Shown here: positions 27,711 to 35,966 of the stretch, in pieces
Numbering within the stretch: the first letter of the stretch is position 1
Layout of the letters: each line of letters opens with the position of its first letter
Assembly (NCBI RefSeq): GCF_014117325.1
Contig: NZ_CP059732.1
Span: 2,555,001 to 2,619,000, forward strand
DNA from: Spirosoma foliorum
Lineage (GTDB): Bacteria > Bacteroidota > Bacteroidia > Cytophagales > Spirosomataceae
DNA length: 64,000 bases
Reading direction: 5' to 3'
Notes under the pieces: model-generated
Told to the model about the DNA's origin: nothing
Databases searched by the model: none
What the model saw: only the letters and a program-made list of their open reading frames with translations
Translations under genes and position numbers: made by a program

Positions 27711-28819
27711 GAGAGAGTAATGGATAAATCGATTGTGAAACTGTCCGGTTTGTCCGTGATAATCAGGCGATGCCGTTCAGGATACAGGATTTGTAAACGA
27801 GCCTGCGTATTGGTCAGCCCAATGCCACTAGCAACCGCCGTTGGCTGAAAGACACGTACTTTCTTATTGGCTACGAAACAATGAAGTTCGTCGCCTTTAA
27901 GAAAAATCGAAATGTCGATAGTCGATGGCTCTTCCGGACTGACACCGTATTTGAATGCGTTTTCGATGAACGAAATCAGGAGTAGGGGCACAATCTGCTT
28001 ACCATTGGCATGACCTGCAACTGTAAAATTAATCTGAGCTGTATCGCCCAGCCGCAGCTTTTGGAGGGCAATATATTGATCAATATAATCTAGCTCGTTT
28101 CGGAGTGAAACCAGATTTTTCTGGGACTCCTGAATAACGTAGCGTAAAAACGAAGATAGTTTAACAATGGCATCGGCCGTTGGGGGCGATTCGACAATGG
28201 CCAATGAATAAATGCTGTTGAGCGTATTGAATAAAAAATGGGGGTTAATCTGGGCTTTGAGATACGACAGTTCAGTCTGAATTTTTTCCTGTTCGGTTTC
28301 CCGCCATCGATTATTAATGCGGATAGCCAGCGCCAGCAGAAAGCCAACCAGCGTCAGAAAAAACGTCTGACTAAGCTCCGAAGGCAAATTATATCGTTCA
28401 GGACCTGGATTTGGAAACCCCTCTGACGGGAAAGGATGGCGCTCTCCGTTGGGGAAGGGTGGTGGGGACCGGTGTTCCATTCGTTCGCCAGGAGGAGGTT
28501 CTGGTTGCCTCACAGATGAACCCAATCCTTGTTTGTTGATCACGACAAGCGCACTTTCAATCAACAAAAAGCAGCCTAGCGAAGCTAATGCATAGAGAAC
28601 ATAGCTTCGGTGAAAAAACAGCTTTGGAATCAGGATGTAGTAGTTCGCGTAGAAAAAAGCAATCGTCAATAAATACGAAACCAGGTTGCGTTGCTCATGC
28701 GGATTTCGAGGGAGTTCAGCCAGCTTTGCCAATCCATTCGACGCAAAAATATAGGGTAGGGCCAGAAAGGTGAGACAACCAAGGACATGAATGGCGATGG
28801 TCGAAAGCCGATTATTCAT
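27707..28819 (-). CDS. LytS/YpdA-type sensor histidine kinase
   Basis: 370 residues. Four N-terminal membrane segments lack a large sensor domain; segment 3-4 is interrupted by a Pro-rich loop (residues about 105-150). The kinase core has the histidine in INPHFLFNTLNSIYSLA and the ATP-binding N and G boxes (LLISFIENAFKYGV; GIGLTNTQARLQ). It is cotranscribed with the LytTR regulator. Confidence 0.93.
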   Translation of the reverse strand: MNNRLSTIAIHVLGCLTFLALPYIFASNGLAKLAELPRNPHEQRNLVSYLLTIAFFYANYYILIPKLFFHRSYVLYALASLGCFLLIESALVVINKQGLGSSVRQPEPPPGERMEHRSPPPFPNGERHPFPSEGFPNPGPERYNLPSELSQTFFLTLVGFLLALAIRINNRWRETEQEKIQTELSYLKAQINPHFLFNTLNSIYSLAIVESPPTADAIVKLSSFLRYVIQESQKNLVSLRNELDYIDQYIALQKLRLGDTAQINFTVAGHANGKQIVPLLLISFIENAFKYGVSPEEPSTIDISIFLKGDELHCFVANKKVRVFQPTAVASGIGLTNTQARLQILYPERHRLIITDKPDSFTIDLSITLS

Positions 28820-28903
28820 GCAGGGAAATTACTCCTCAATCGGCTAACTCGGTTGGTCTGTAGCTAGAATTGTGGTCAGCAGGCAAAATGTGTCGGTGAA
28901 TAG

Positions 28904-29494
28904 CTACATCACTCGCCCTGAATTCTCGCTGACGAAGGCGCCCCAGGCACCTTTTTTCGTTTTTTTGCCCGGAGCCACAGGCAATGCATTTTCGTGAAAA
29001 TGATGGCAAATGGCAATCGCCAGCGCATCCGTAGCGTCGAAGTATTGAGGGTCTAAATCTTCTTTCAGCAAATGACTTACCATTTGCGATACCTGATCTT
29101 TAGAGGCATTTCCATTACCCGTTACCGACTGCTTAATTCGGCGAGGAGCATACTCAACAATGGGGATATTGCGAGACAAGGCAGCAGCCATCACAACGCC
29201 CTGTGCTCGCCCAAGTTTAAGCATGGCCTGTACATTTTTTCCGAAAAACGGATCTTCAATAGCCATCTCGTCGGGATGGTATTCGTCGATTAAACGGAGA
29301 ATGGTTTCGTACAGTTTCTGTAGCTTCAGTTGGTAAGTGCTATATTTGGTCAATTGAACCACGCCATACTGCATCATACTCATGGCGCCCGCTTTTACCG
29401 AAATGATGCCATAGCCAGCAATTTGGGTTCCGGGATCGACACCGAGAATAATTTTTTCTTTGGTAAGGGTAGATGAAGTCGGTGCTGTAATCAT
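28904..29494 (-). CDS. ruvC: Holliday junction resolvase RuvC
   Basis: 196 residues, the standard RuvC fold. Active-site acids are D20 in LGVDPGTQIAGYG, Glu in MAIEDPFFGKN and the pair in FDATDALAIAICHH. It cuts Holliday junctions made by RuvAB during recombinational repair. A divergent membrane-protein gene starts 32 bases away. Confidence 0.96.
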   Translation of the reverse strand: MITAPTSSTLTKEKIILGVDPGTQIAGYGIISVKAGAMSMMQYGVVQLTKYSTYQLKLQKLYETILRLIDEYHPDEMAIEDPFFGKNVQAMLKLGRAQGVVMAAALSRNIPIVEYAPRRIKQSVTGNGNASKDQVSQMVSHLLKEDLDPQYFDATDALAIAICHHFHENALPVAPGKKTKKGAWGAFVSENSGRVM

Positions 29495-29526
29495 AAACTG
29501 GGCGTTGGGCTCTTGTACAAAGTAAC

Positions 29527-30513
29527 GTGTTCTCCTACGTATTGACGCTGAAACCGAATAAAAAAATCGTCTTTTGGGCTAAAGTTGTCGTTTTTTCGGG
29601 GCTACTGGCCTACATCGCTCATGTTGTTCGACAGCAACCATTCAATTGGGAAATAGTAAAAACGCAATTCCGGACAGTTGACCATCCCGAACGATGGGCG
29701 CTCGGGTTGCTCTTTTTGACGCCTATGAACTGGGGATTTGAAGCGCTCAAATGGCAGATTTTGCTCCAACGCGTTGAAAAAACGTCCTTCTGGCAGGCTT
29801 ATCGGGGCGTCCTGACGGGTGTTTCGTTGGGTTTTGCCTTGCCTGCACAATTAGGCGATACGGCTGGGCGTGTATTATCCGTGCATACCCATCGGGCCGA
29901 AGCAATCGGGGCGTCATTAGTATCTGGGGGGATGCAATTTTACGTAGCTCTCGTATTTGGAACACTAGCTTGGGCTAAACATCTGGAAATCGTACCTGAA
30001 CGAAATACACCAACGGGAAAAGGCTTACTCATTGGCCTAAGCATACTATCGTTCGGCGGGATCGGGTTTGGATTAGTGCGTCGCCGACTGGTTCAATGGC
30101 TTTCGTCGCGACGTTCGTTAGCGCGCTTTGCTACCTATTGGAAGGTGGCTGGCATATACACAAACGCCGAGATTGGGTTAGCCTTAGGCGTGGCCTCCTT
30201 GCGATATGTCATTTTTTCGGTGCAGTTTTACTGCGCCTTACGTTTGGTGGGAATTGCATTACCGACCGCCATTTCGGCTTCTGGCATTGGACTGGTATTT
30301 CTGGTAAAAACGGTTACGCCTGCTTTCAATTTACTGAGCGATTTGGGTGTTCGGGAAGCTGCTGCTTTATGGGTTTTTTCTCCCTTCGAACAAACGCATA
30401 ATGCAGCAGCTCCAGTATTACTCACAGCAACCCTGGCACTCTGGCTGGTAAATATTCTGACGCCTGTGTTGGTGGGCCTGATCTGGGTGTGGAAACTGAA
30501 AATTAACCGGTAA
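29527..30513 (+). CDS. Flippase-like membrane protein (UPF0104/AglD type)
   Basis: 328 residues, seven or eight membrane segments, with GVSLGFALPAQLGDTAGRVL and the C-terminal FNLLSDLGVREAAALWVF typical of the lysylphosphatidylglycerol synthase TM/AglD-like family. The start is a GTG at 29527. The genes after it encode two glycosyltransferases and a polysaccharide deacetylase, so a role in moving or making an envelope glycolipid is plausible. Confidence 0.82.
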   Translation: MFSYVLTLKPNKKIVFWAKVVVFSGLLAYIAHVVRQQPFNWEIVKTQFRTVDHPERWALGLLFLTPMNWGFEALKWQILLQRVEKTSFWQAYRGVLTGVSLGFALPAQLGDTAGRVLSVHTHRAEAIGASLVSGGMQFYVALVFGTLAWAKHLEIVPERNTPTGKGLLIGLSILSFGGIGFGLVRRRLVQWLSSRRSLARFATYWKVAGIYTNAEIGLALGVASLRYVIFSVQFYCALRLVGIALPTAISASGIGLVFLVKTVTPAFNLLSDLGVREAAALWVFSPFEQTHNAAAPVLLTATLALWLVNILTPVLVGLIWVWKLKINR

Positions 30514-30520
30514 AGCAATC

Positions 30521-30603
30521 AATGAATAATGATTAATGATTAATGTACAATGGATAATCACCGATCGCCAACATTATCCATTGTACATTAGTCATTATTC
30601 ATT
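30521..30603. repeat. Nested intergenic inverted repeat
   Basis: Inner arms TAATGTACAATGGATAAT (30541-30558) and its complement (30573-30590); outer arms AATGAATAATGA (30521-30532) and its complement (30592-30603). The left side carries an 8-base bulge and the right side one base. Shares words with the spacer at 1806-1857. Confidence 0.82.
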
Positions 30604-30618
30604 ACATCGGTAACGTTA

Positions 30619-31749
30619 ATGACATTCTTTTTACTTACAGTTAGTCTACTATATGCGTTGTTTACGCTTACGCTATGGGTTGCCTGGTTACGAATTCCGC
30701 GTGTTCTACCTCAACTTATAGAAACAGACGCCAAAACGTTGCCTTTTATAACCGTCGTTATTCCAGTCCGCAACGAAGCGGAGCAGATTGGAAACCTGCT
30801 TGACGATCTTAACCGACAATCGTACCAAAACTTTGAGGTAATTGTTGCTGATGATTCGTCGACCGATGCCACATTCTCAATTGTCCAGCAATATGCTCAG
30901 CGAGCCTCTTTTACCTTGCGGCCACTTGCTTTAGCCAATGAGAAAACGGCGTCACCCAAAAAACGAGCCATTACGCAAAGCATCAGGCTGGCGGCAGGTG
31001 ATCTGATTGTTACAACCGACGGCGATTGCCGGGTTGGTCCCAACTGGTTGACGACGATAGCCTCTTTTTATCAGCAAACTGGCGCTCGATTGATTTCGGG
31101 ACCGGTAACCTTTACAACCGAACAAGGCATTTTTGACTCCTTACAAACCGTAGAGTTTTCGAGCCTGATTGGTACAGGAGCCTGCACCATGTCGTTAGGT
31201 TTTCCGACCATGTGCAACGGAGCCAATCTTTGTTACGTAAAGGAAATATTTACCGAAGTAGGTGGTTTTGCGGGTGTTGATCATCTGGCCTCTGGCGATG
31301 ATGAGTTCCTGATGCATAAGATTGCTGCCCGCTATCCGGATGGCGTTCGGTTTTTGAAAAGTGAAGAGGCCATTGTTCGCACACAACCCCACCGGTCGTT
31401 GCGGGCATTTTATAATCAGCGGAAACGATGGGCGAGCAAATGGCGTGCTTACGAGAGTTACCTGCCTTCGTTGCTGGCCATTTTCGTTTTTCTAAGTAAT
31501 AGCGTTCCTGTGGTAGCCATAGTGGGCTGGTTAGCTGGATTTTTAAACGGAAATACGGCTCTTGTAGTTATAGGATTAAAAGCAGTACCTGAGTTTTTGT
31601 TTTTACGACAGATTCTTGTTTTTTTACAAAAAAAAATGTCAGTCAGGGTCATTCCACTGACGCAATTGATTTACCCGCTGTACGTTATTTTCTTCGGGTT
31701 AGCTGCCCAGGGAAAAGGGTATGTCTGGAAAGACCGCAAGTTAAGTTGA
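30619..31749 (+). CDS. Membrane-bound glycosyltransferase family 2
   Basis: 376 residues with an N-terminal membrane segment and about three at the C-terminus. GT-A motifs are VIVADDSSTDATF, TTDGDCRVGPNW and FYNQRKRWASKW (the processive QxxRW-type motif). Related to the family around ceramide or polyprenol glucosyltransferases. It starts a run with a NodB deacetylase and a second glycosyltransferase. Confidence 0.88.
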   Translation: MTFFLLTVSLLYALFTLTLWVAWLRIPRVLPQLIETDAKTLPFITVVIPVRNEAEQIGNLLDDLNRQSYQNFEVIVADDSSTDATFSIVQQYAQRASFTLRPLALANEKTASPKKRAITQSIRLAAGDLIVTTDGDCRVGPNWLTTIASFYQQTGARLISGPVTFTTEQGIFDSLQTVEFSSLIGTGACTMSLGFPTMCNGANLCYVKEIFTEVGGFAGVDHLASGDDEFLMHKIAARYPDGVRFLKSEEAIVRTQPHRSLRAFYNQRKRWASKWRAYESYLPSLLAIFVFLSNSVPVVAIVGWLAGFLNGNTALVVIGLKAVPEFLFLRQILVFLQKKMSVRVIPLTQLIYPLYVIFFGLAAQGKGYVWKDRKLS

Positions 31750-31759
31750 ACAGGTTTGG

Positions 31760-31824
31760 TTTATAGTTTACGGTTCGTCATGAATCCACTAACTGTAGAC
31801 CGTAAACTATAAACCGTAAACTAT
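31760..31824. repeat. Intergenic inverted plus direct repeat
   Basis: TTTATAGTTTACGGT (31760-31774) pairs with ACCGTAAACTATAAA (31799-31813). A direct copy of ACCGTAAACTAT follows at 31813-31824, ending 1 base before the next start codon. Confidence 0.8.
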
Positions 31825-31825
31825 T

Positions 31826-32473
31826 TTGTCTTTTTTTCTGCATAAGTCAAACTTTCTACTTCGAACAGTCTATCCTGAATGCTGGTGGAAGATCGAAGAT
31901 GAGTCCGAACCGACAATCTATCTGACGTTCGACGATGGACCTATTCCCGAGGTTACAGAGTTTGTGCTGGGGCAATTGGATAAATTCTCGGCTCAGGCAA
32001 CGTTTTTCTGCATTGGCGACAACGTTCGTAAGCACCGGGATATGCTTTACAAAGTACTCGAAGCGGGGCATATGGTCGGCAATCATACGTTTAACCATCT
32101 GAATGGCTGGAAAACAGATGATGCGGTTTATCTGGAAAATATCCAAAAATGCCAGGAGCACTTAGGGGTAGAAACATCGCTGTTTCGCCCACCCTACGGG
32201 CGAATTAAAAAGACACAGGCTGCCCAGGTTATGGAAAATTATTCCATCGTTATGTGGGATGTTCTTACGGGTGATTTCGACCGTAATCTGCCTGCTGAGG
32301 TGTGCCTGAAAAAAACAATTCAATACACCAAACCCGGTTCTATTGTGGTGTTTCATGATAGCCTGAAGGCCTGGCCTACTATGCGAAAAGTGTTGCCCCG
32401 AATGCTGGCTCATTTTTCGGAACGAGGCTATTCGTTCCGGGCTGTTCCCCAACCTGTTTATGCTGGATATTAA
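31826..32473 (+). CDS. NodB-type polysaccharide deacetylase
   Basis: 215 residues, a single NodB domain. Motif 1 YLTFDDGPIPE carries the catalytic and metal Asp, motif 2 is GNHTFNHLNGW, motif 3 FRPPYGRIK and motif 5 IVVFHDSLKAW. It uses a TTG start at 31826, directly after a repeat. It overlaps the next glycosyltransferase by 14 bases. Probably N- or O-deacetylates an envelope glycan made by its neighbours. Confidence 0.9.
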   Translation: MSFFLHKSNFLLRTVYPECWWKIEDESEPTIYLTFDDGPIPEVTEFVLGQLDKFSAQATFFCIGDNVRKHRDMLYKVLEAGHMVGNHTFNHLNGWKTDDAVYLENIQKCQEHLGVETSLFRPPYGRIKKTQAAQVMENYSIVMWDVLTGDFDRNLPAEVCLKKTIQYTKPGSIVVFHDSLKAWPTMRKVLPRMLAHFSERGYSFRAVPQPVYAGY

Positions 32474-33476
32474 CCAGCCTGTCTCAAATCGACCGTCAAG
32501 TAGTATCCTGATTGCTGCTCGTAATGAAGAGGCAGCGATTCAGGAGTGTCTTTCGGCGATTGATCAACTTAAGTTTAGTCCCGGTACCGTTGAGGTGGTA
32601 ATTGGCGATGATCAGTCTACCGATCAAACGGCCGAACGGACAACTCAGTTTATCGACAACCATCCTGATTTTCGATTAATCTCTATTACACAAACCGTTC
32701 CTGGATTAGCGGGAAAGGCGAATGTGTTGGCTCAGCTGGTGCGCCAGACACAGGGAGAAATCTTGTTTTTCACCGATGCTGATACGCAGGTTCCGCCGAG
32801 CTGGCTTGCCGAAATGAGCCGACAGTTTAACGGAAATGTGGGCGTTGTTACTGGCGTTACCTTACCCGAAGGCCCACGACTATTTCATAAACTGCAAAAA
32901 ATCGACTGGCTCTATAATTTGACGCTAACCCATTTAGTGAGTAGTGTGGGGATTCCCATTACCGCAATGGGCAATAATATGGCCGTGAGTCGGCAAGCGT
33001 ACGATGCCGTTGGAGGATATGAGTCGATTCCGTTCTCAGTAACGGAAGACTACGCGCTCTTTGAGGCCATCATTCGGCAAGGTTATGGATTCCGAAATTT
33101 ACTGGATGAGCGGGTCTTGGCTCATACTAAGCCCGTTGAGACTGTTTCAGCTTTCCTGCAGCAGCGTAAACGATGGATGCGGGGCGCAACCAGTTTACCA
33201 ATCTGGATGGTTAGCCTGTTATACCTGCAATACCTGGCCGCTCCACTGTTAGTCGGGCTGGCTTTTGTTGCCCCCGTGTTGGCTTTAGGCCTGTATCTGG
33301 TCAAATTGTTCATCCAAACGATGGTACTTTCGTTTGGATTAAGTCGTCTGAAGCAAACCAAGTTGTGGCCGTATGCGTTGCTTTTTGAGATTTACCAACT
33401 CATCGTCGGGCCAATATCGGTCGTCTTCTACCTGTTACCTACGACGGTTGAGTGGAAAGGACGAACCTATAATTAG
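32460..33476 (+). CDS. Glycosyltransferase family 2
   Basis: 338 residues: VVIGDDQSTDQTAE, FFTDADTQVPPSWL, SVTEDYALFEAII and LQQRKRWMRGA form a full GT-A processive-type motif set; two or three hydrophobic segments are at the C-terminus. The start lies inside the preceding deacetylase gene, so translation is coupled. Resembles the partner at 30619, suggesting stepwise assembly of one glycan. Confidence 0.88.
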   Translation: MLDINQPVSNRPSSSILIAARNEEAAIQECLSAIDQLKFSPGTVEVVIGDDQSTDQTAERTTQFIDNHPDFRLISITQTVPGLAGKANVLAQLVRQTQGEILFFTDADTQVPPSWLAEMSRQFNGNVGVVTGVTLPEGPRLFHKLQKIDWLYNLTLTHLVSSVGIPITAMGNNMAVSRQAYDAVGGYESIPFSVTEDYALFEAIIRQGYGFRNLLDERVLAHTKPVETVSAFLQQRKRWMRGATSLPIWMVSLLYLQYLAAPLLVGLAFVAPVLALGLYLVKLFIQTMVLSFGLSRLKQTKLWPYALLFEIYQLIVGPISVVFYLLPTTVEWKGRTYN

Positions 33477-33553
33477 GCGATTGCCAAGAGTCGTTAGTGG
33501 ATGTGTATCCTCAAACTTGTGCCTCTTGACTATCGACTGACAACTTACTTCCA

Positions 33554-34363
33554 ATGATTTTAATTGATACCCACGCTCATATTTATGATCAGCAGTTTGC
33601 CGACGAGCAAAAAGCGATGCTTGAGCGGGCCGAGATGCAACAGATTAGCCAAATCTGGATGCCAAACTGTGCTACTGAAACAATACCCGGTATGATGGAC
33701 CTTGCTGGCCAATACCCCGATCGTTGTTTGCCCATGATGGGTTTGCACCCGGCTTACGTGAATGATACGTTCGAGCAGGAGCTTGCCGTTGTTAATGAGC
33801 AGCTGAATAAAACGGCGTTTATGGCTGTTGGCGAAATCGGGCTGGATTTCTACTGGGATATGACTTACGTAGATCAGCAGTTCGTGGCGTTCGAAAGCCA
33901 ATTGCGCTGGGCCTCCGAACAGAAATTGCCGGTTTCGATGCATACCCGATCAGGGCATGATCGAAACGCCTTTGCCGAAGCTGCCGATTTGATTGAAAAG
34001 TTAGCCTTGCCAAATTTGACGGGCATTTTTCACTGCTTTGTCGGTACCCTTGATGAAGCCAACCGAGCCATTGAGTTAGGCTTTAAGCTAGGCATTGGGG
34101 GAGTGTGTACCTTCAAGAATGGAGGACTCGACAAGGTGCTTCCTCATATTAGTTTAGAACACCTCGTTCTGGAAACCGACGCGCCTTATCTGGCTCCTGT
34201 TCCCCATCGCGGAAAACGCAACGAACCTGCTTACATTCGACTTATTGCCCAGCGAATTGCCGACATCAAGCAAGTACACATTGATGATGTTGCCCGGCAT
34301 ACAACCGCTAATGCCGTATCGTTATTGCCTGCTTTATATGCCAATTTGCTTCCTGGCAATTAG
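33554..34363 (+). CDS. TatD-family metal-dependent hydrolase
   Basis: 269 residues, full-length TatD. Metal ligands: H7 and H9 in DTHAHIYD, Glu in VGEIGLDFYWD, His in HTRSGHDRN, HCFVG and Asp in LETDAPYLAP. TatD proteins are 3'-5' DNases involved in DNA quality control; the close family is broad. A type I asparaginase gene follows 76 bases later. Confidence 0.92.
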   Translation: MILIDTHAHIYDQQFADEQKAMLERAEMQQISQIWMPNCATETIPGMMDLAGQYPDRCLPMMGLHPAYVNDTFEQELAVVNEQLNKTAFMAVGEIGLDFYWDMTYVDQQFVAFESQLRWASEQKLPVSMHTRSGHDRNAFAEAADLIEKLALPNLTGIFHCFVGTLDEANRAIELGFKLGIGGVCTFKNGGLDKVLPHISLEHLVLETDAPYLAPVPHRGKRNEPAYIRLIAQRIADIKQVHIDDVARHTTANAVSLLPALYANLLPGN

Positions 34364-34439
34364 TAAGGCATACCTTAAAATGAAACCACAATTACTCCAG
34401 TTCAAGGAGGAGCAACCTTCGATTATCCAGTTTTTGCGC

Positions 34440-35540
34440 ATGAATTATAGAACCATTCACATTAATCCAACCTCGGTCAAAAGCTCTCGTTCGTCTGTAT
34501 TAGTCATTTATACTGGCGGTACATTTGGGATGGTTTATGATACAAAAGCCAGTCAGCTTGTTCCGTTCGATTTTGAGCGAGTACTTGACCGTTTACCTGA
34601 ACTAAATCGGCTTGACTTTGATATAACACTGTTGACCCTGCCCGAGATCATTGACTCGTCGAATATGAAGCCCGATGCATGGGTTGAATTGGCGCGTATT
34701 ATTCAGACGAATTACGACCAGTATACCAGCTTTGTTATTCTGCATGGCACCGATACGATGTCTTATACCGCATCGGCATTGAGTTTTATGCTGGATGGGC
34801 TTAATAAACCCGTTATTCTTACTGGCGCGCAACTGCCAATTGGGGTAGCCCGAAGCGATGCACGTGAGAATTTTATCACAGCGCTTGAAATTGCAGCGGC
34901 TGTAGATACCGATGCTGAGGGGAATAAATGCCCGGTTGTGTCGGAGGTGTGTGTGTATTTTAACTCCCTACTGTTACGAGGGAATCGGTCTACGAAGCGG
35001 GAAAGTGTTCAATTTAACGCCTTTGCTTCGGAAAATTACCCTCACCTGGCTACAGCAGGTGTTCGTATTGATTATAACCGACCATTCATCCGTGCTTACC
35101 AGCCCGACCAGTCGCTTATCATAAGAACTGCACTGGATTCGAGCGTAACGATTCTGAAACTCTTTCCAGGCATTACACAGGCGGTCGTCGAATCGATTGT
35201 AAACATCCCTAATTTGCGCGGAATAGTACTTGAAACTTTCGGGGCGGGTAATGCCCCTACCGATAGCTGGTTTTTGGATACCCTCAAAGAAGCTATTGAT
35301 CGGGGAGTATTGGTCTTCAATGTGTCGCAATGCGAAGGAGGGCGTGTTACACAAGGGCAGTACCAAACCAGCAAGCAACTTCTGCAAATTGGCGTGGTCA
35401 GTGGCGCTGATATTACGACTGAAGCCGCAATTACCAAGCTTATGGTGTTACTCGGTCGTGAAAGTGACCGTGGAGTAGCTGCATCAATCCGTTTACGAAC
35501 CCTTCTGGCTGAACCGATTAGCGGTGAAATGAGCGAATAG
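34440..35540 (+). CDS. ansA: Type I (cytoplasmic) L-asparaginase
   Basis: 366 residues from the ATG at 34440 (MNYRTIHINPTS); an in-frame ATG at 34380 would add 20 residues and cannot be excluded. The two catalytic threonines are in VIYTGGTFGMVYD and ILHGTDTMSYTA; TGAQLPIGVARSDARENF is the adjacent conserved segment. Converts L-asparagine to aspartate and ammonia. No signal peptide. The last host protein gene before tRNA-Ser and the prophage. Confidence 0.9.
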   Translation: MNYRTIHINPTSVKSSRSSVLVIYTGGTFGMVYDTKASQLVPFDFERVLDRLPELNRLDFDITLLTLPEIIDSSNMKPDAWVELARIIQTNYDQYTSFVILHGTDTMSYTASALSFMLDGLNKPVILTGAQLPIGVARSDARENFITALEIAAAVDTDAEGNKCPVVSEVCVYFNSLLLRGNRSTKRESVQFNAFASENYPHLATAGVRIDYNRPFIRAYQPDQSLIIRTALDSSVTILKLFPGITQAVVESIVNIPNLRGIVLETFGAGNAPTDSWFLDTLKEAIDRGVLVFNVSQCEGGRVTQGQYQTSKQLLQIGVVSGADITTEAAITKLMVLLGRESDRGVAASIRLRTLLAEPISGEMSE

Positions 35541-35563
35541 GTATTTTTTTTGCGGATTACATA

Positions 35564-35594
35564 TTGCGTTTTTACAATCAATCCTGCATCTTTG
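35564..35594 (+). promoter_or_regulatory. Promoter of tRNA-Ser
   Basis: TTG at 35564-35566 and CATCTTTG at 35587-35594 are 20 bases apart, close to the Bacteroidota -33/-7 consensus (one mismatch in the TA). Confidence 0.6.
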
Positions 35595-35622
35595 CACTCC
35601 GATTCGCGTCGGACGACCAAAC

Positions 35623-35709
35623 AGAGAGCTGCCAGAGTGGTCGAATGGGTCTGATTCGAAATCAGAAGTACTCGCAAGGGTACCGGGGGTTCGAATCCCT
35701 CGCTCTCTG
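35623..35709 (+). tRNA. tRNA-Ser (anticodon CGA), likely prophage attachment gene
   Basis: 87-base class II tRNA with long variable arm. Acceptor AGAGAGC pairs with GCTCTCT, anticodon stem CTGAT/ATCAG with loop TTCGAAA (anticodon CGA), variable-arm hairpin from TACTCGCAAGGGTA, T loop TTCGAAT. CCA is not encoded (GCA follows). Phage DNA starts just downstream, so its 3' end is the natural attL candidate. Confidence 0.94.
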
Positions 35710-35742
35710 CATCTTAAAGGCAAATGCATCTTCTGCCACTAC

Positions 35743-35769
35743 AAAACCCGCTAGAAACCAGCGGGTTTT
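35743..35769 (+). terminator. Terminator after tRNA-Ser
   Basis: AAAACCCGCT, loop AGAAACC, with AGCGGGTTTT: 10-bp hairpin followed by TTTC. Works on either strand. Confidence 0.85.
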
Positions 35770-35834
35770 CTGTTTAAAGCCCATTTCGACTACGCTACGC
35801 CATATCCTAAAATCCTACGACTAGGACACAAGGG

Positions 35835-35864
35835 CGGGTACTGCAATTTTTGTTACAGTACCCG
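35835..35864. repeat. Inverted repeat upstream of the integrase
   Basis: CGGGTACTG (35835-35843) and CAGTACCCG (35856-35864), 9-bp arms with a 12-base T-rich loop. Could be an integrase or excisionase arm site, or a terminator from the left. Confidence 0.55.
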
Positions 35865-35923
35865 GAAGAAATACTTTCCGTTTGCTCAATCACTTTTTTT
35901 AATCTCTCCTTATATCTGGTACT

Positions 35924-35955
35924 TTTAGGTGAAAAAATTACACAATACACCTAAA
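35924..35955 (+). promoter_or_regulatory. Palindromic site in the integrase leader
   Basis: TTTAGGTG (35924-35931) and CACCTAAA (35948-35955) flank 16 bases and lie 11-43 bases before the integrase start. Placement suggests an operator or an integrase-binding site. Confidence 0.5.
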
Positions 35956-35966
35956 TCCCGTAAGAT

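Noticed and set aside
35096..35824. Frames overlapping the asparaginase 3' end and tRNA-Ser
   Set aside because: They read through a tRNA and terminator; shadows only.
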